Positions 1 through 7,666 of a stretch of 64,000 nt of DNA are shown piece by piece. The notes under the pieces were generated by a model. The model had not been told where the DNA came from. It was given only the letters and a program-made list of their open reading frames with translations, and ran no database searches. The first letter of the stretch is position 1. The number at the start of each line of letters is the position of its first letter. Both the position numbers and the translations under genes were made by a program. Source of the stretch: Vibrio coralliilyticus ATCC BAA-450. Lineage in GTDB: Bacteria; Pseudomonadota; Gammaproteobacteria; Enterobacterales; Vibrionaceae. The stretch lies in the NCBI RefSeq assembly GCF_000176135.1, contig NZ_ACZN01000016.1:558001-622000 (forward strand). Direction: 5' to 3'.

Positions 1-576
1 TTGCTAGGGTATCCAATGGTGCTGGTTCTGCTGATTGCCTTTGTCACCATTTTTCGCCTATATCAAGCTGCAGATCGACGCTCCCTTCACGATGAGCTAA
101 CGTCGTTACCTAACCGTCGTTATTTTATGTATACCCTTCAAGGGCATTTTGACGCAGTCTCTCATTCTGGAAAAGGTGAGGTATTTGCAATCCTCAATGT
201 TGATCTTGATAAATTTAAGCAAATCAATGATACCTACGGCCACGCAGCGGGGGACAAGGTATTGATTGCGGTAGCAGAGAGAATTAAAAGCGTACTCAGG
301 GCTTCAGATGTGGTGGCTCGCATTGGTGGAGACGAGTTCTTAATTATGCTTCCAAGGATATCTTCTATTGAAGATGTTGATGTTCTAAACATTGAGCTAC
401 AGAAAGCCATTTGCCATACGCCGGTCATTTTTGAGCAGCATCTCATCAATATTCATGTAAGTGTTGGTTTTGCTTTGTATAGCGCAGACTTTAAAGATGT
501 TGATGACATGCTTAAGCTCGCCGATGTCCGAATGTATGAAGAGAAACGTCGACAGGCTCAGCGTAGCGGATTGTAG
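1..576 (+). CDS. Diguanylate cyclase, GGDEF domain (5'-truncated by window edge)
   Basis: This is the C-terminal 191 residues of a GGDEF protein, which makes the second messenger cyclic di-GMP from two GTP. A hydrophobic segment (about residues 5-20) looks like the last membrane helix of a sensor whose N-terminus lies before the window. The catalytic domain starts at the typical L-H-D-E-L-T-S-L-P-N-R-R sequence (29-40). The D-L-D-K-F-K-Q-I-N-D motif (68-77) follows, then R-A-S-D (100-103), which is the RxxD inhibitory I-site, exactly five residues before an intact G-G-D-E-F (109-113). An active, product-inhibited cyclase is therefore expected. The TTG at position 1 is probably only the window edge and not the true start. 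The signal sensed is unknown. Confidence 0.9.
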   Translation: MLGYPMVLVLLIAFVTIFRLYQAADRRSLHDELTSLPNRRYFMYTLQGHFDAVSHSGKGEVFAILNVDLDKFKQINDTYGHAAGDKVLIAVAERIKSVLRASDVVARIGGDEFLIMLPRISSIEDVDVLNIELQKAICHTPVIFEQHLINIHVSVGFALYSADFKDVDDMLKLADVRMYEEKRRQAQRSGL

Positions 577-661
577 TCACGAATCTCTGATTGCGTGTCG
601 GCACTTACTCTAATTTCATGCTATAGACAATACTATAAGATGATGATTTAGAGGGATAAGA

Positions 662-1096
662 ATGCGAGATCTGACCCAGTGGCTAAGCGATTATGGTGAG
701 AGTCATCAAAATCCAGTTAACCAGAAAATCCACAAAGTAGCAGTGCCGGGGATTTTCTTATCTATTGTCGGCTTAATCTGGTCAATTCCATCGATTTCGT
801 TTTTCGGTTTTACCCTAAACTGGGTTTGGGTTGCGATGCTACCTGTCATGATTTTCTATTTTAAACTGTCGCTGAGCGTGTTTCTAATGATGCTTGGTTT
901 TACATTGGCGTGTATTTCTTTGATTTGGTCTTTGGAAATTCTTCAGGCGCCCGTGCTCCTTGTTTCGCTGATCTTATTTGCCGTATTGTGGATGTTGCAG
1001 TTTATTGGGCACAAAATTGAGGGTAAGAAGCCTTCATTCTTTGAAGATCTTCTTTTTCTTCTTATCGGTCCTGTCTGGGTATTTCGCCAGAAATAG
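662..1096 (+). CDS. DUF962 / Mpo1-like membrane protein
   Basis: A 144-residue protein of the DUF962 (Mpo1/YGL010w-like) family. The conserved N-terminus carries H15-x-N-x-x-N-x-x-I-H24 (S-H-Q-N-P-V-N-Q-K-I-H), and a further conserved block with G-H-K-I-E-G-K-K-P lies near residue 117. Three to four hydrophobic segments (about 28-45, 50-68, 70-90, 95-115) make it an inner-membrane protein. The yeast member Mpo1 is an iron-dependent dioxygenase acting on 2-hydroxy fatty acids in alpha-oxidation, with histidines that bind iron. The histidines are present here, but the bacterial substrate is unknown. It starts at an ATG 85 bp after the cyclase gene and has no clear operon partner. Length is close to the family norm. 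Confidence 0.8.
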   Translation: MRDLTQWLSDYGESHQNPVNQKIHKVAVPGIFLSIVGLIWSIPSISFFGFTLNWVWVAMLPVMIFYFKLSLSVFLMMLGFTLACISLIWSLEILQAPVLLVSLILFAVLWMLQFIGHKIEGKKPSFFEDLLFLLIGPVWVFRQK

Positions 1097-1218
1097 CACA
1101 CACTTCTTCAACAAAACGTTTGTCTCTAACAGTCCTTCAACTGTTGGGGGCTTCGTATGTGTTTTAGATCACACTTCTTCTGCTCTTAAGCTATCTTGCT
1201 ATTAACAAAATTGAAACT

Positions 1219-1234
1219 TGTGACTTTTGTCATG
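1219..1234. promoter_or_regulatory. Possible CRP (cAMP receptor protein) site
   Basis: The sequence is TGTGA, six bases, then TCATG. The left half matches the CRP consensus exactly and the right half matches 3 of 5 (TCACA expected). It lies about 135 bp upstream of the gluconate TRAP gene and just left of the GntR-like operators, as expected for a catabolite-controlled sugar-acid operon. The weak right half keeps confidence moderate. Confidence 0.4.
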
Positions 1235-1246
1235 GAAAACGTTTTC
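1235..1246. promoter_or_regulatory. 12-bp perfect palindrome GAAAACGTTTTC
   Basis: A perfect 12-bp inverted repeat with the central CG typical of LacI-family operators. It lies between the possible CRP site and two GntR-like boxes. It differs from the GntR boxes, so a second LacI-type repressor may act here. No candidate regulator can be named from this window; RbsR uses a related but different palindrome at 34171. Confidence 0.35.
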
Positions 1247-1247
1247 T

Positions 1248-1261
1248 TGTTACCGGTAACA
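1248..1261. promoter_or_regulatory. GntR-like operator 1 of the gluconate operon
   Basis: A perfect 14-bp palindrome TGTTACCGGTAACA. It matches the gluconate repressor (GntR, LacI family) consensus ATGTTACC...GGTAACAT known from enterobacteria. It lies upstream of dctP and is repeated at 1273-1284, with centres 24 bp apart. A variant stands in front of the gntR gene at 6468-6483. The repressor is presumably the LacI-type protein at 6508-7509. Confidence 0.75.
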
Positions 1262-1272
1262 TTTGTATCAAA

Positions 1273-1284
1273 GTTACCGGTAAC
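1273..1284. promoter_or_regulatory. GntR-like operator 2 of the gluconate operon
   Basis: The second copy of the palindrome, GTTACCGGTAAC, is perfect over 12 bp and is followed by AT. Two boxes 24 bp apart suggest that two repressor dimers bind on nearly the same face of the DNA and block the promoter of the downstream TRAP operon. Confidence 0.75.
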
Positions 1285-1367
1285 ATAAAATAATAATCCG
1301 GTCTCATCCCGGGCAGCTAGACTAGGCTGCATTGGAGTACATGAAACAATCTAAGGACACCCCTACT

Positions 1368-2384
1368 ATGAAAGCGATGACAAAACCTTTGCTTGCTGCC
1401 ACTTTGACAGGACTTTTTGCGACTTCGGCCTTGGCCGCTGACTTCAAACTGAAGATTCAGTCTTCTGACCCATCTGGTGATTTGAACTTTAAAGTTCAAC
1501 AAAAATGGGCAGAGCGCGTAGAGAAAATGTCGAATGGCCGAATTGACATCGACCTTCTACCAGTAGGGGCAGTGGTGAAACACACTGAAACTTTAGGCGC
1601 GATCAAAATGGGTATTCTAGATGGGCAAGTGACAGCAACTGGTTACTTCTCGGGTAAGGATCCTGCTTTTGGCCTAATTGGCAACATGGTCGGTGCATGG
1701 TCAGATACGACCCAGCTTCTGCAGTACATGAACTACGGTGGTGGTAATGAACTGATGACTGAGCTTTACGCACCATATGGTGTGAAGTTTGTTGGTGCTT
1801 CAACAACGGGCGTTGAATCCTTCATCTCGAAAAAGCCGCTCAACGGTGTCGATGACTTGAAAGGTTTGAAATTACGTGCGCCAGAAGGTTTGGTTCAGCA
1901 AGTGTTCGCCGCTGCCGGTGCAACGCCTGTAAACCTACCTGGCTCTGAAGTCTTCACTGGTTTGAGTAAAGGTGTTATTGATGCAGCGGATTATACGGTA
2001 TTTTCAACCAACCAAAAAGCGGGCATGAATGATATTGCTACGCACCCAGTTCAACCGGGTTTCCACTCATTACCACTGATCGATATTTCTGTATCTCAGA
2101 AGAAATGGGACAAGATGCCTGAAGACTTACAAACTATTCTTCAAACTTCAGTCCGTGATTTTTCTTACGACATGACAACTCAATTGAAAATGGCGGATCA
2201 GGCTGCAGTGAAAGAAGCGCAAGCGAACCCATCCATCACTATCCATAATTGGTCTGACGAAGAGCGTAAGAAATTCCGTGAAATTGCTAAGTCTCAATGG
2301 AAAGTGTTTGCTGAGCGTTCACCAAACGCGAAAAAAGTGTATGACTCAGTGACTGGTTTCCTAGAAGAAAACGGCCTTCTTTAA
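1368..2384 (+). CDS. TRAP transporter periplasmic solute-binding protein (DctP family), probably for gluconate
   Basis: A periplasmic binding protein of the DctP/TAXI-independent TRAP class that delivers a carboxylate to the DctQM membrane pair downstream. From the ATG at 1368 it is 338 residues, starting with a clear signal peptide (M-K-A-M-T-K-P, a hydrophobic stretch, then A-L-A-A cleavage at about residue 23). The body shows the DctP hallmarks K-L-R-A-P-E (an arginine-containing carboxylate clamp region) and G-V-I-D-A-A-D. I prefer ATG 1368, with AAGGA ten bases upstream, over ATG 1341 or the earlier TTG, because it gives a normal signal peptide. Neighbours gntK and gnd plus the GntR operators argue for D-gluconate or a related sugar acid. 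The substrate is inferred, not seen. Confidence 0.85.
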   Translation: MKAMTKPLLAATLTGLFATSALAADFKLKIQSSDPSGDLNFKVQQKWAERVEKMSNGRIDIDLLPVGAVVKHTETLGAIKMGILDGQVTATGYFSGKDPAFGLIGNMVGAWSDTTQLLQYMNYGGGNELMTELYAPYGVKFVGASTTGVESFISKKPLNGVDDLKGLKLRAPEGLVQQVFAAAGATPVNLPGSEVFTGLSKGVIDAADYTVFSTNQKAGMNDIATHPVQPGFHSLPLIDISVSQKKWDKMPEDLQTILQTSVRDFSYDMTTQLKMADQAAVKEAQANPSITIHNWSDEERKKFREIAKSQWKVFAERSPNAKKVYDSVTGFLEENGLL

Positions 2385-2410
2385 GCTGAACATGTGTTCT
2401 AGCTTCTCTC

Positions 2411-2436
2411 AGGAGGGCTTAGCCCTCCTTCTTTTT
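2411..2436 (+). terminator. Attenuator hairpin between dctP and dctQ
   Basis: A GGAGGG/CCCTCC stem with a five-base loop is followed by TCTTTTT, a Rho-independent terminator shape. It lies between the binding-protein gene and the membrane genes. It probably lets only part of transcription continue, giving more binding protein than permease, as is usual for such transporters. Confidence 0.7.
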
Positions 2437-2449
2437 GGAATTGATTGGT

Positions 2450-3007
2450 ATGAATGACAACGTCCCACATCCACCTCAACAGCAGGATGGGCAACCGAGA
2501 AACTTTCTCGACAGAGCCATTATAAAAATCAGTAATTTGCTGAGCTGGTTATTCATCTTCACTGTATTTATTTCGTTTTATGAAGTTCTGATGCGTTATG
2601 CCTTTAACGCGCCAACAACTTGGGTTCACGAAACGGCGTCCTTCATTGGTGGTTCACTGTTTATTGTTGGAGGTATCTATGCCTTTGCTGCTAATAAGCA
2701 TGTGCGAGTGGTATTAATTTACGATTCTGTGTCCGAACAGACACGTAAATACCTCAATATTGTTCACCATCTCATGGGGCTGGCATTTGCTGGCATGCTG
2801 GCTTACGCGTCTTTTGCGATGGCGAAAGAGTCTTGGTATGCCCCGTGGGGTGAGCTTCGCCTTGAAACATCGGGTTCTGTACTGAATGCACCTTACCCAG
2901 CTTTACTCAAGGGCCTGATTTTTGTCGTCCTTTGTATTCTTGTTATCCAGTTTGTCTTACACCTCATTCAGGAAGTTATGGGGCTAAGGAAGAATAACGA
3001 TGTTTGA
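2450..3007 (+). CDS. TRAP transporter small permease (DctQ family)
   Basis: The small membrane subunit of the TRAP transporter, 185 residues from the ATG at 2450 (GGA ten bases upstream; an earlier in-frame TTG at 2435 lies in the terminator tail and is less likely). Four hydrophobic segments are visible, at about residues 25-45, 60-80, 100-120 and 145-165. The motif Y-E-V-L-M-R-Y-A-F-N-A-P-T-T-W in the first loop is characteristic of DctQ. It pairs with DctM, whose start overlaps its stop codon by 8 bp, so the two are translationally coupled. Confidence 0.85.
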   Translation: MNDNVPHPPQQQDGQPRNFLDRAIIKISNLLSWLFIFTVFISFYEVLMRYAFNAPTTWVHETASFIGGSLFIVGGIYAFAANKHVRVVLIYDSVSEQTRKYLNIVHHLMGLAFAGMLAYASFAMAKESWYAPWGELRLETSGSVLNAPYPALLKGLIFVVLCILVIQFVLHLIQEVMGLRKNNDV

Positions 3008-4316
3008 TTTATCTTCTATTGGCATCGCATGGGGTAGTGTACTCATGCTGGTGATGATGATTGCCTTGCTGCTCACAGGTATGCAGTTGGCCTTTGTCAC
3101 AGGCTTTGTCGCCATTTTCTTCACTCTTTGCTGGTTTGGGCCAGATGCACTGCCTTTGATCGCGAGCCGGACTTACAGTTTTGCTTCAGGTTATGTGTTC
3201 CTTGCTGTGCCTATGTTTGTTCTCATGGCTGCGCTGCTTGATCGATCAGGCATTGCCAGAGACTTGTTTGACGCGATGAAATCTGTCGGCCGTAAAGTAC
3301 GCGGTGGTGTGGCTGTACAAACCTTGCTGGTGGCGGTTCTTCTAGCCTCAATGTCAGGCGTGATTGGTGGAGAAACGGTCCTGCTTGGTATTCTTGCTTT
3401 ACCGCAGATGCTGCGTCTTGGTTATGATCGAAAATTAGCGATTGGTACCACCTGTGCAGGCGGCGCACTGGGCACTATGCTTCCACCAAGTATTGTTCTG
3501 ATTATCTATGGTATGACGGCGAGTGTATCAATCGGTGATTTGTTCAAGGCTTCGTTCTTACCAGCATTCATTCTTGCTGGTTGTTACATCGCTTACGTAT
3601 TAGTTCGCTGTAAGCTCAATCCTTCATTAGCCCCGATTCCAAGTGATGGTGATGAAGAAGATGAAAGGCAAGTTAGCTACTTCAAGGCTCTGTTTTTCCC
3701 GCTGTTGTCTGTAGCGGTTGTCCTTGGGAGCATTTACACCGGTGTCGCCTCTGTAACCGAAGCTTCTGCACTGGGCGTTGTGGGTATTATGATTTCAGCA
3801 ATCATTCGCGGTGAAATGAGTATCAACATGCTCAAAGAGAGTGCGATCGCGACCATGCGCACTTGCGGCATGATCATGTGGATTGGTATTGGTGCGAGCG
3901 CATTAGTTGGAATCTACAACTTAATGGGCGGTATCGACTTCGTTGAAGAAGTCATTCTTGGCCTGAGTGGCGGTAGCCCTCTCGCGACATTGTTGATCAT
4001 GATGGTAGTTCTACTGGTTCTTGGTATGTTCCTTGATTGGGTTGGCGTTGCACTGCTGACTATGCCGATTTTTGTGCCGATTATTACCAGTTTGGGTTAT
4101 GACCCAGTTTGGTTTGGTGTGGTGTTCTGCCTCAATATGCAGGTTTCATTCTTATCGCCTCCGTTTGGGCCGGCAGCATTCTATCTTAAGTCCGTCGCAC
4201 CAAAAGACATCAGTTTAGGGGAAATCTTCAGCTCACTATTGCCATTTATTGGCCTGCAGATCTTCGTATTAAGCCTAGTGATTATGTTCCCAGATCTCGC
4301 TATGTGGTGGAAATAA
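3000..4316 (+). CDS. TRAP transporter large permease (DctM family)
   Basis: The large translocating subunit, 438 residues with about a dozen hydrophobic segments. It carries the DctM signatures A-L-L-L-T-G-M near the N-terminus, G-G-A-L-G-T-M-L-P-P-S-I (around residue 155) and V-T-E-A-S-A-L-G-V-V (around 252). With the DctQ subunit it forms a sodium-driven importer that takes substrate from the periplasmic DctP protein. The ATG at 3000 overlaps the end of dctQ. The family is large and not substrate-specific; the gluconate assignment rests on gntK and gnd directly downstream. Confidence 0.88.
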   Translation: MFDLSSIGIAWGSVLMLVMMIALLLTGMQLAFVTGFVAIFFTLCWFGPDALPLIASRTYSFASGYVFLAVPMFVLMAALLDRSGIARDLFDAMKSVGRKVRGGVAVQTLLVAVLLASMSGVIGGETVLLGILALPQMLRLGYDRKLAIGTTCAGGALGTMLPPSIVLIIYGMTASVSIGDLFKASFLPAFILAGCYIAYVLVRCKLNPSLAPIPSDGDEEDERQVSYFKALFFPLLSVAVVLGSIYTGVASVTEASALGVVGIMISAIIRGEMSINMLKESAIATMRTCGMIMWIGIGASALVGIYNLMGGIDFVEEVILGLSGGSPLATLLIMMVVLLVLGMFLDWVGVALLTMPIFVPIITSLGYDPVWFGVVFCLNMQVSFLSPPFGPAAFYLKSVAPKDISLGEIFSSLLPFIGLQIFVLSLVIMFPDLAMWWK

Positions 4317-4401
4317 CCGCAAAGCATTTTGAATTAGTAAAGTATTGAAATTGGTATTCACAGCCTTCTGATAATTGGAAGGCTAAGGATAGTATTACCC
4401 A

Positions 4402-4902
4402 ATGAAAGTGAAAAAAATATTAGTAATGGGCGTTTCAGGTTGTGGTAAGAGCCTGATTGGTAAAGAGATTGCCGATAAGTTGTCTCTGCCTTTTTATGAT
4501 GGTGATGATTACCATCCAAAAGCCAATGTGGAGAAAATGGCGCAAGGAATTCCACTGGATGATTGCGACCGCTTAGGCTGGCTAGAAACACTAAACCGAA
4601 TTTACGTTGAGAATGATGCTGCGGTGATTGCCTGCTCTGCACTCAAACCAGCGTACAGAGATATTCTTCGTCGTAACAATCAACAACTGGCTATCGTCTA
4701 TCTGAAAGGTGACTTCGATACTATATGGTCTCGACACAAGCAACGTGCTAACCATTATTTTAATGGCGAAGCGATGCTCAAAAGTCAGTTTGAAGCCTTA
4801 GTTGAACCAAGCGACGATGAAGCGTTGTTTATCGATATTACGTCGGATGTCAATACCGTAGTGGAATCAGCGCTTATTGCACTGAAGGAGCGAGTGCTAT
4901 GA
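4402..4902 (+). CDS. gntK: Gluconokinase
   Basis: Phosphorylates D-gluconate with ATP to 6-phosphogluconate in the cytoplasm. The 166-residue length is normal for the GntK family. The P-loop is G10-V-S-G-C-G-K-S17, followed by the family block Y-D-G-D-D-Y-H-P-K-A-N-V-E-K-M (32-46) and the P-L-D-D-C-D-R-L-G-W-L motif. A second conserved stretch, A-C-S-A-L-K-P-A-Y-R-D, lies near residue 76. The stop overlaps the next ATG by 4 bp (ATGA), coupling it to the 6-phosphogluconate dehydrogenase. It stands 85 bp after dctM in the same direction, so it belongs to the same operon. Confidence 0.95.
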   Translation: MKVKKILVMGVSGCGKSLIGKEIADKLSLPFYDGDDYHPKANVEKMAQGIPLDDCDRLGWLETLNRIYVENDAAVIACSALKPAYRDILRRNNQQLAIVYLKGDFDTIWSRHKQRANHYFNGEAMLKSQFEALVEPSDDEALFIDITSDVNTVVESALIALKERVL

Positions 4903-6392
4903 GCCAGTCAAATATTGCGATGATTGGCCTTGGTGTGATGGGTAAAAGCCTTGCGTTGAATCTACTCGACCATGGCTTTAATGTCACTGGGTTTGATATT
5001 GATGAAGCTAACCGTCGACGGGCTGTTTCCGAAGCGGATCTCATTTCATGCATTGCCAGCAAAGGTCAATTTGTTGCGGCGTCGAATCTCTCTGAGTTAC
5101 TGAAGACTTTGGAAAAACCACGTGTGATTGCCTTGTCTGTTCCAGCCGGAGAGATTGTTGATAAGGTGATTGATGATTTACTCATTGCTGGTATCGATAG
5201 CGAAGATATTGTGATTGATACCGGTAACAGCCTTTGGACGGATTCTGAGCGCCGAGAGACTCACTACCAGGGCAAATTGCGTTTCTTTAGTACTGCGGTT
5301 TCTGGCGGTGAAGTCGGGGCTCGAACAGGGCCGGCTCTTATGGCTAGTGGTGACCCAGCAGCTTGGGAATATGTGCGTCCGATGTGGGAAGCGATTGCCG
5401 CCAAAGTGGATGAAAAAGGTCTGCCAGTCGGACAATTTGAACAAGGTGAATCATGTGCAGCATACCTAGGGCCTGCGGGAGCTGGGCACTACGTTAAAAT
5501 GGTTCACAATGGTATTGAATACGCTGATATGCAGCTTATCTGTGAAGCATTTCATTTCATGTCCGATGTTCTTGAGATGTCGGCTAGAGAAATCAGTGCA
5601 GTATTTTCAAGTTGGACCAAGGGTGTCCTCAATAGTTACTTGATAGAAATCAGCGCAGAGATATTGCAGACAGAAGATCCAGTAACAGGAAAACCGTTTG
5701 TTGATGTGGTGCTTGATAAAGCGGGTCAGAAGGGGACTGGGCTGTGGACGGCGGTGAATAGCCTACAAATGGGCGCACCTGCACCGACCATTGCTCAAGC
5801 GGTATTTGCTCGAGCACAAAGTGCACAAAAGCAACTAAGAGTGAATGCAGCAGCAGTTCTAAAAACGCACACCAAACCTGCGGGTGGCTTCGACAAGCAA
5901 GCTATGCTCGATGAGCTACACGACGCCTTATACTGCGCCAAACTCGTGGTATACGCTCAGGGTTTTGAGCTGCTGAAGACCACTTCTGTTGAAGAAGGCT
6001 GGAATCTAGATTTTGGTGATATTGCTAAAATTTGGCGAGCAGGGTGTATCATCCGCGCCATCTTTTTACAGGACATCACCAAGGCCTACCAAAATGAACC
6101 TGAGTTGGAACACCTTCTATTCGCCGATGTTTTTATCGAGCAAATCGCACAGAGATCGTGTGGCTGGCGAAGCAGTGTGTCTAATGCGGCTATTCATGGC
6201 GTACCAGTGCCGGCTATCTCTTCTGCATTGAACTATTTCGATTCGCTCCGTTGCGGTGTTTTACCTGCGAATTTGCTTCAGGCTCAGCGAGACTACTTTG
6301 GAGCGCATACCTATTCCAGAGTGGATAAACCAGAAGATGAAAAGTTTCATTTAACTTGGAGTGAGCCAAACAAAACGCAACTCACGGTGTAA
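4899..6392 (+). CDS. gnd: 6-phosphogluconate dehydrogenase, decarboxylating
   Basis: Converts 6-phosphogluconate and NADP+ to ribulose 5-phosphate, CO2 and NADPH, feeding gluconate carbon into the pentose phosphate pathway. The Rossmann motif is I-G-L-G-V-M-G-K-S (8-16). The substrate-binding block S-G-G-E-V-G-A-R-T-G-P lies around residue 135, and the catalytic segment K-M-V-H-N-G-I-E-Y follows around 200. The C-terminal all-helical domain contains the G-T-G-L-W-T motif. At 497 residues it is slightly longer than the usual 468-482. Its presence in a gluconate operon suggests that this copy is gluconate-induced and perhaps not the housekeeping one. Confidence 0.93.
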   Translation: MSQSNIAMIGLGVMGKSLALNLLDHGFNVTGFDIDEANRRRAVSEADLISCIASKGQFVAASNLSELLKTLEKPRVIALSVPAGEIVDKVIDDLLIAGIDSEDIVIDTGNSLWTDSERRETHYQGKLRFFSTAVSGGEVGARTGPALMASGDPAAWEYVRPMWEAIAAKVDEKGLPVGQFEQGESCAAYLGPAGAGHYVKMVHNGIEYADMQLICEAFHFMSDVLEMSAREISAVFSSWTKGVLNSYLIEISAEILQTEDPVTGKPFVDVVLDKAGQKGTGLWTAVNSLQMGAPAPTIAQAVFARAQSAQKQLRVNAAAVLKTHTKPAGGFDKQAMLDELHDALYCAKLVVYAQGFELLKTTSVEEGWNLDFGDIAKIWRAGCIIRAIFLQDITKAYQNEPELEHLLFADVFIEQIAQRSCGWRSSVSNAAIHGVPVPAISSALNYFDSLRCGVLPANLLQAQRDYFGAHTYSRVDKPEDEKFHLTWSEPNKTQLTV

Positions 6393-6398
6393 AAACAG

Positions 6399-6427
6399 AG
6401 CGTTCGCTGCAAAGCGAGCGCTTTTTT
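6399..6427 (+). terminator. Rho-independent terminator after gnd
   Basis: A ten-base stem (AGCGTTCGCT / AGCGAGCGCT, one G-U pair) around a GCAA loop, followed by six T. It ends the dctPQM-gntK-gnd transcript before gntR. Confidence 0.85.
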
Positions 6428-6467
6428 GTTATCTGAACCAATAAATTCGTTTTGTTTTATGAGTAAA

Positions 6468-6483
6468 ATGTTACCAGTAACAT
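6468..6483. promoter_or_regulatory. GntR-like operator in front of gntR
   Basis: ATGTTACCAGTAACAT is symmetric except for the central CA and matches the GntR consensus better at its ends than the two upstream boxes do. It lies 25 bp before the gntR start codon, so the repressor gene is probably autoregulated. Confidence 0.75.
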
Positions 6484-6507
6484 AAAGAGCAGAAAGAAAC
6501 ATCATCA

Positions 6508-7509
6508 ATGGCCAATAAGAAAAAACGCCCTACGTTGCAAGATATTGCAGATAAAGTTGGGGTGACAAAAATGACTGTCAGTCGTTGTCTACGCGACCCT
6601 TCTCTTGTCTCTCAAGCAATACAAGAAAAGGTTAATCAGGCGGTGGACGAGCTGGGATATATTCCCAACCGCGCACCGGATATTCTGTCCAATGCGAAGT
6701 CGAATGCTATCGGTGTGCTGGTTCCTTCCTTAACTAACCAGGTTTTTGCTGAAGTGATACGTGGTATTGAATCGGTGACCACACCAGCAGGTTACCAAAC
6801 GATGATCGCACACTACGGCTACAGTGAAGAGCTTGAAGAAAAGAGCATTGCTTCTCTGCTGTCGTATAACGTTGATGCCATTATACTCTCAGAGAATGTT
6901 CATACCGACAGGGCCCGCAAGATGCTGGAAACCGCATCAATCCCTGTGGTGGAAATCATGGATTCATTCTCGCCTCGCATTGAGCAGGCTGTTGGGTTTG
7001 ACAACAGGCTTGCGGCTCGTGACATGACAAAAGCCATGTTAGCGCAGGGAAGAGAGAACATTGCGTATTTTGCTGCGCGGATGGATGAGCGGACCCGACT
7101 AAAGATGGACGGTTATCAGTTGGCACTTCAAGAGCAGGGAAAAGCGCCAGTTACTCTCCAGACGGAGGAAGCTTCGTCGTTTACCTTGGGCGCTAAACTA
7201 TTAGGTGAGCTTTTACAAAAGCACCCTGAGGTAGACGGTATCTTCTGTACCAATGACGATTTAGCCATTGGTGCTTTGTTTGAATGCCAGAGACGAGGAA
7301 TAAAAATCCCAGAACAAATGGCGATTGTTGGATTTCATGGTCATGACATCAGTCAGGCAATGACGCCAAAACTAGCGACAGTGATTACGCCACGTGAAGA
7401 GATCGGCCAAGTTGCAGCACAGCAATTAATTCAACGCCTTAAAGGTGTTGAAAGCTGGAAAGCGAGTATTGACTTGGGATATCAAATCGAATTAGGAGAA
7501 AGCCTGTAA
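6508..7509 (+). CDS. gntR: LacI-family repressor of the gluconate genes (GntR)
   Basis: A 333-residue LacI-type regulator. The N-terminal helix-turn-helix reads T-L-Q-D-I-A-D-K-V-G-V-T-K-M-T-V-S-R (9-26), with the hinge helix R-A-P-D-I-L-S-N near residue 56. A periplasmic-binding-protein-like effector domain follows (from I-G-V-L-V-P-S-L-T-N at about 68). Sequence and context match GntR, which binds gluconate or 6-phosphogluconate and releases operators of the TTACC-GGTAA type. Those operators occur twice before the TRAP operon and once before this gene. No strong Shine-Dalgarno is visible before the ATG. The symbol is assigned from context and operator agreement. Confidence 0.85.
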   Translation: MANKKKRPTLQDIADKVGVTKMTVSRCLRDPSLVSQAIQEKVNQAVDELGYIPNRAPDILSNAKSNAIGVLVPSLTNQVFAEVIRGIESVTTPAGYQTMIAHYGYSEELEEKSIASLLSYNVDAIILSENVHTDRARKMLETASIPVVEIMDSFSPRIEQAVGFDNRLAARDMTKAMLAQGRENIAYFAARMDERTRLKMDGYQLALQEQGKAPVTLQTEEASSFTLGAKLLGELLQKHPEVDGIFCTNDDLAIGALFECQRRGIKIPEQMAIVGFHGHDISQAMTPKLATVITPREEIGQVAAQQLIQRLKGVESWKASIDLGYQIELGESL

Positions 7510-7510
7510 T

Positions 7511-7523
7511 TTGCAAAATGCAT
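7511..7523. promoter_or_regulatory. LuxO binding site 1 (qrr upstream activating sequence)
   Basis: TTGCAAAATGCAT matches the LuxO consensus TTGCA-N3-TGCAA with one change at the last base. It lies 118 bp upstream of the -24 element of the qrr promoter, as expected for an enhancer-binding sigma-54 activator. Confidence 0.8.
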
Positions 7524-7534
7524 TTGTTTGATAT

Positions 7535-7547
7535 TTGCATTTTGCAA
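7535..7547. promoter_or_regulatory. LuxO binding site 2 (qrr upstream activating sequence)
   Basis: TTGCATTTTGCAA is a full match to the LuxO consensus TTGCA-N3-TGCAA. Together with site 1 it also forms a longer 12-bp inverted repeat with a 13-bp spacer. Confidence 0.85.
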
Positions 7548-7640
7548 TCAAGTGCAATTTAGAAATGGATTATGCGTATGGTTTTCATGCATCTGATGCA
7601 GAAGTGAACAAAAACAATGGTTTTTATTGATAATTAAAGT

Positions 7641-7656
7641 TGGCACGCTTCATGCT
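7641..7656 (+). promoter_or_regulatory. Sigma-54 promoter of qrr
   Basis: TGGCAC at 7641-7646 and TGC at 7653-7655 place the conserved GG (7642-7643) and GC (7654-7655) 12 bp apart, the -24/-12 pattern of RpoN promoters. The predicted start is close to 7667, where the Qrr sequence begins. Confidence 0.85.
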
Positions 7657-7666
7657 TTAGTAGTAA

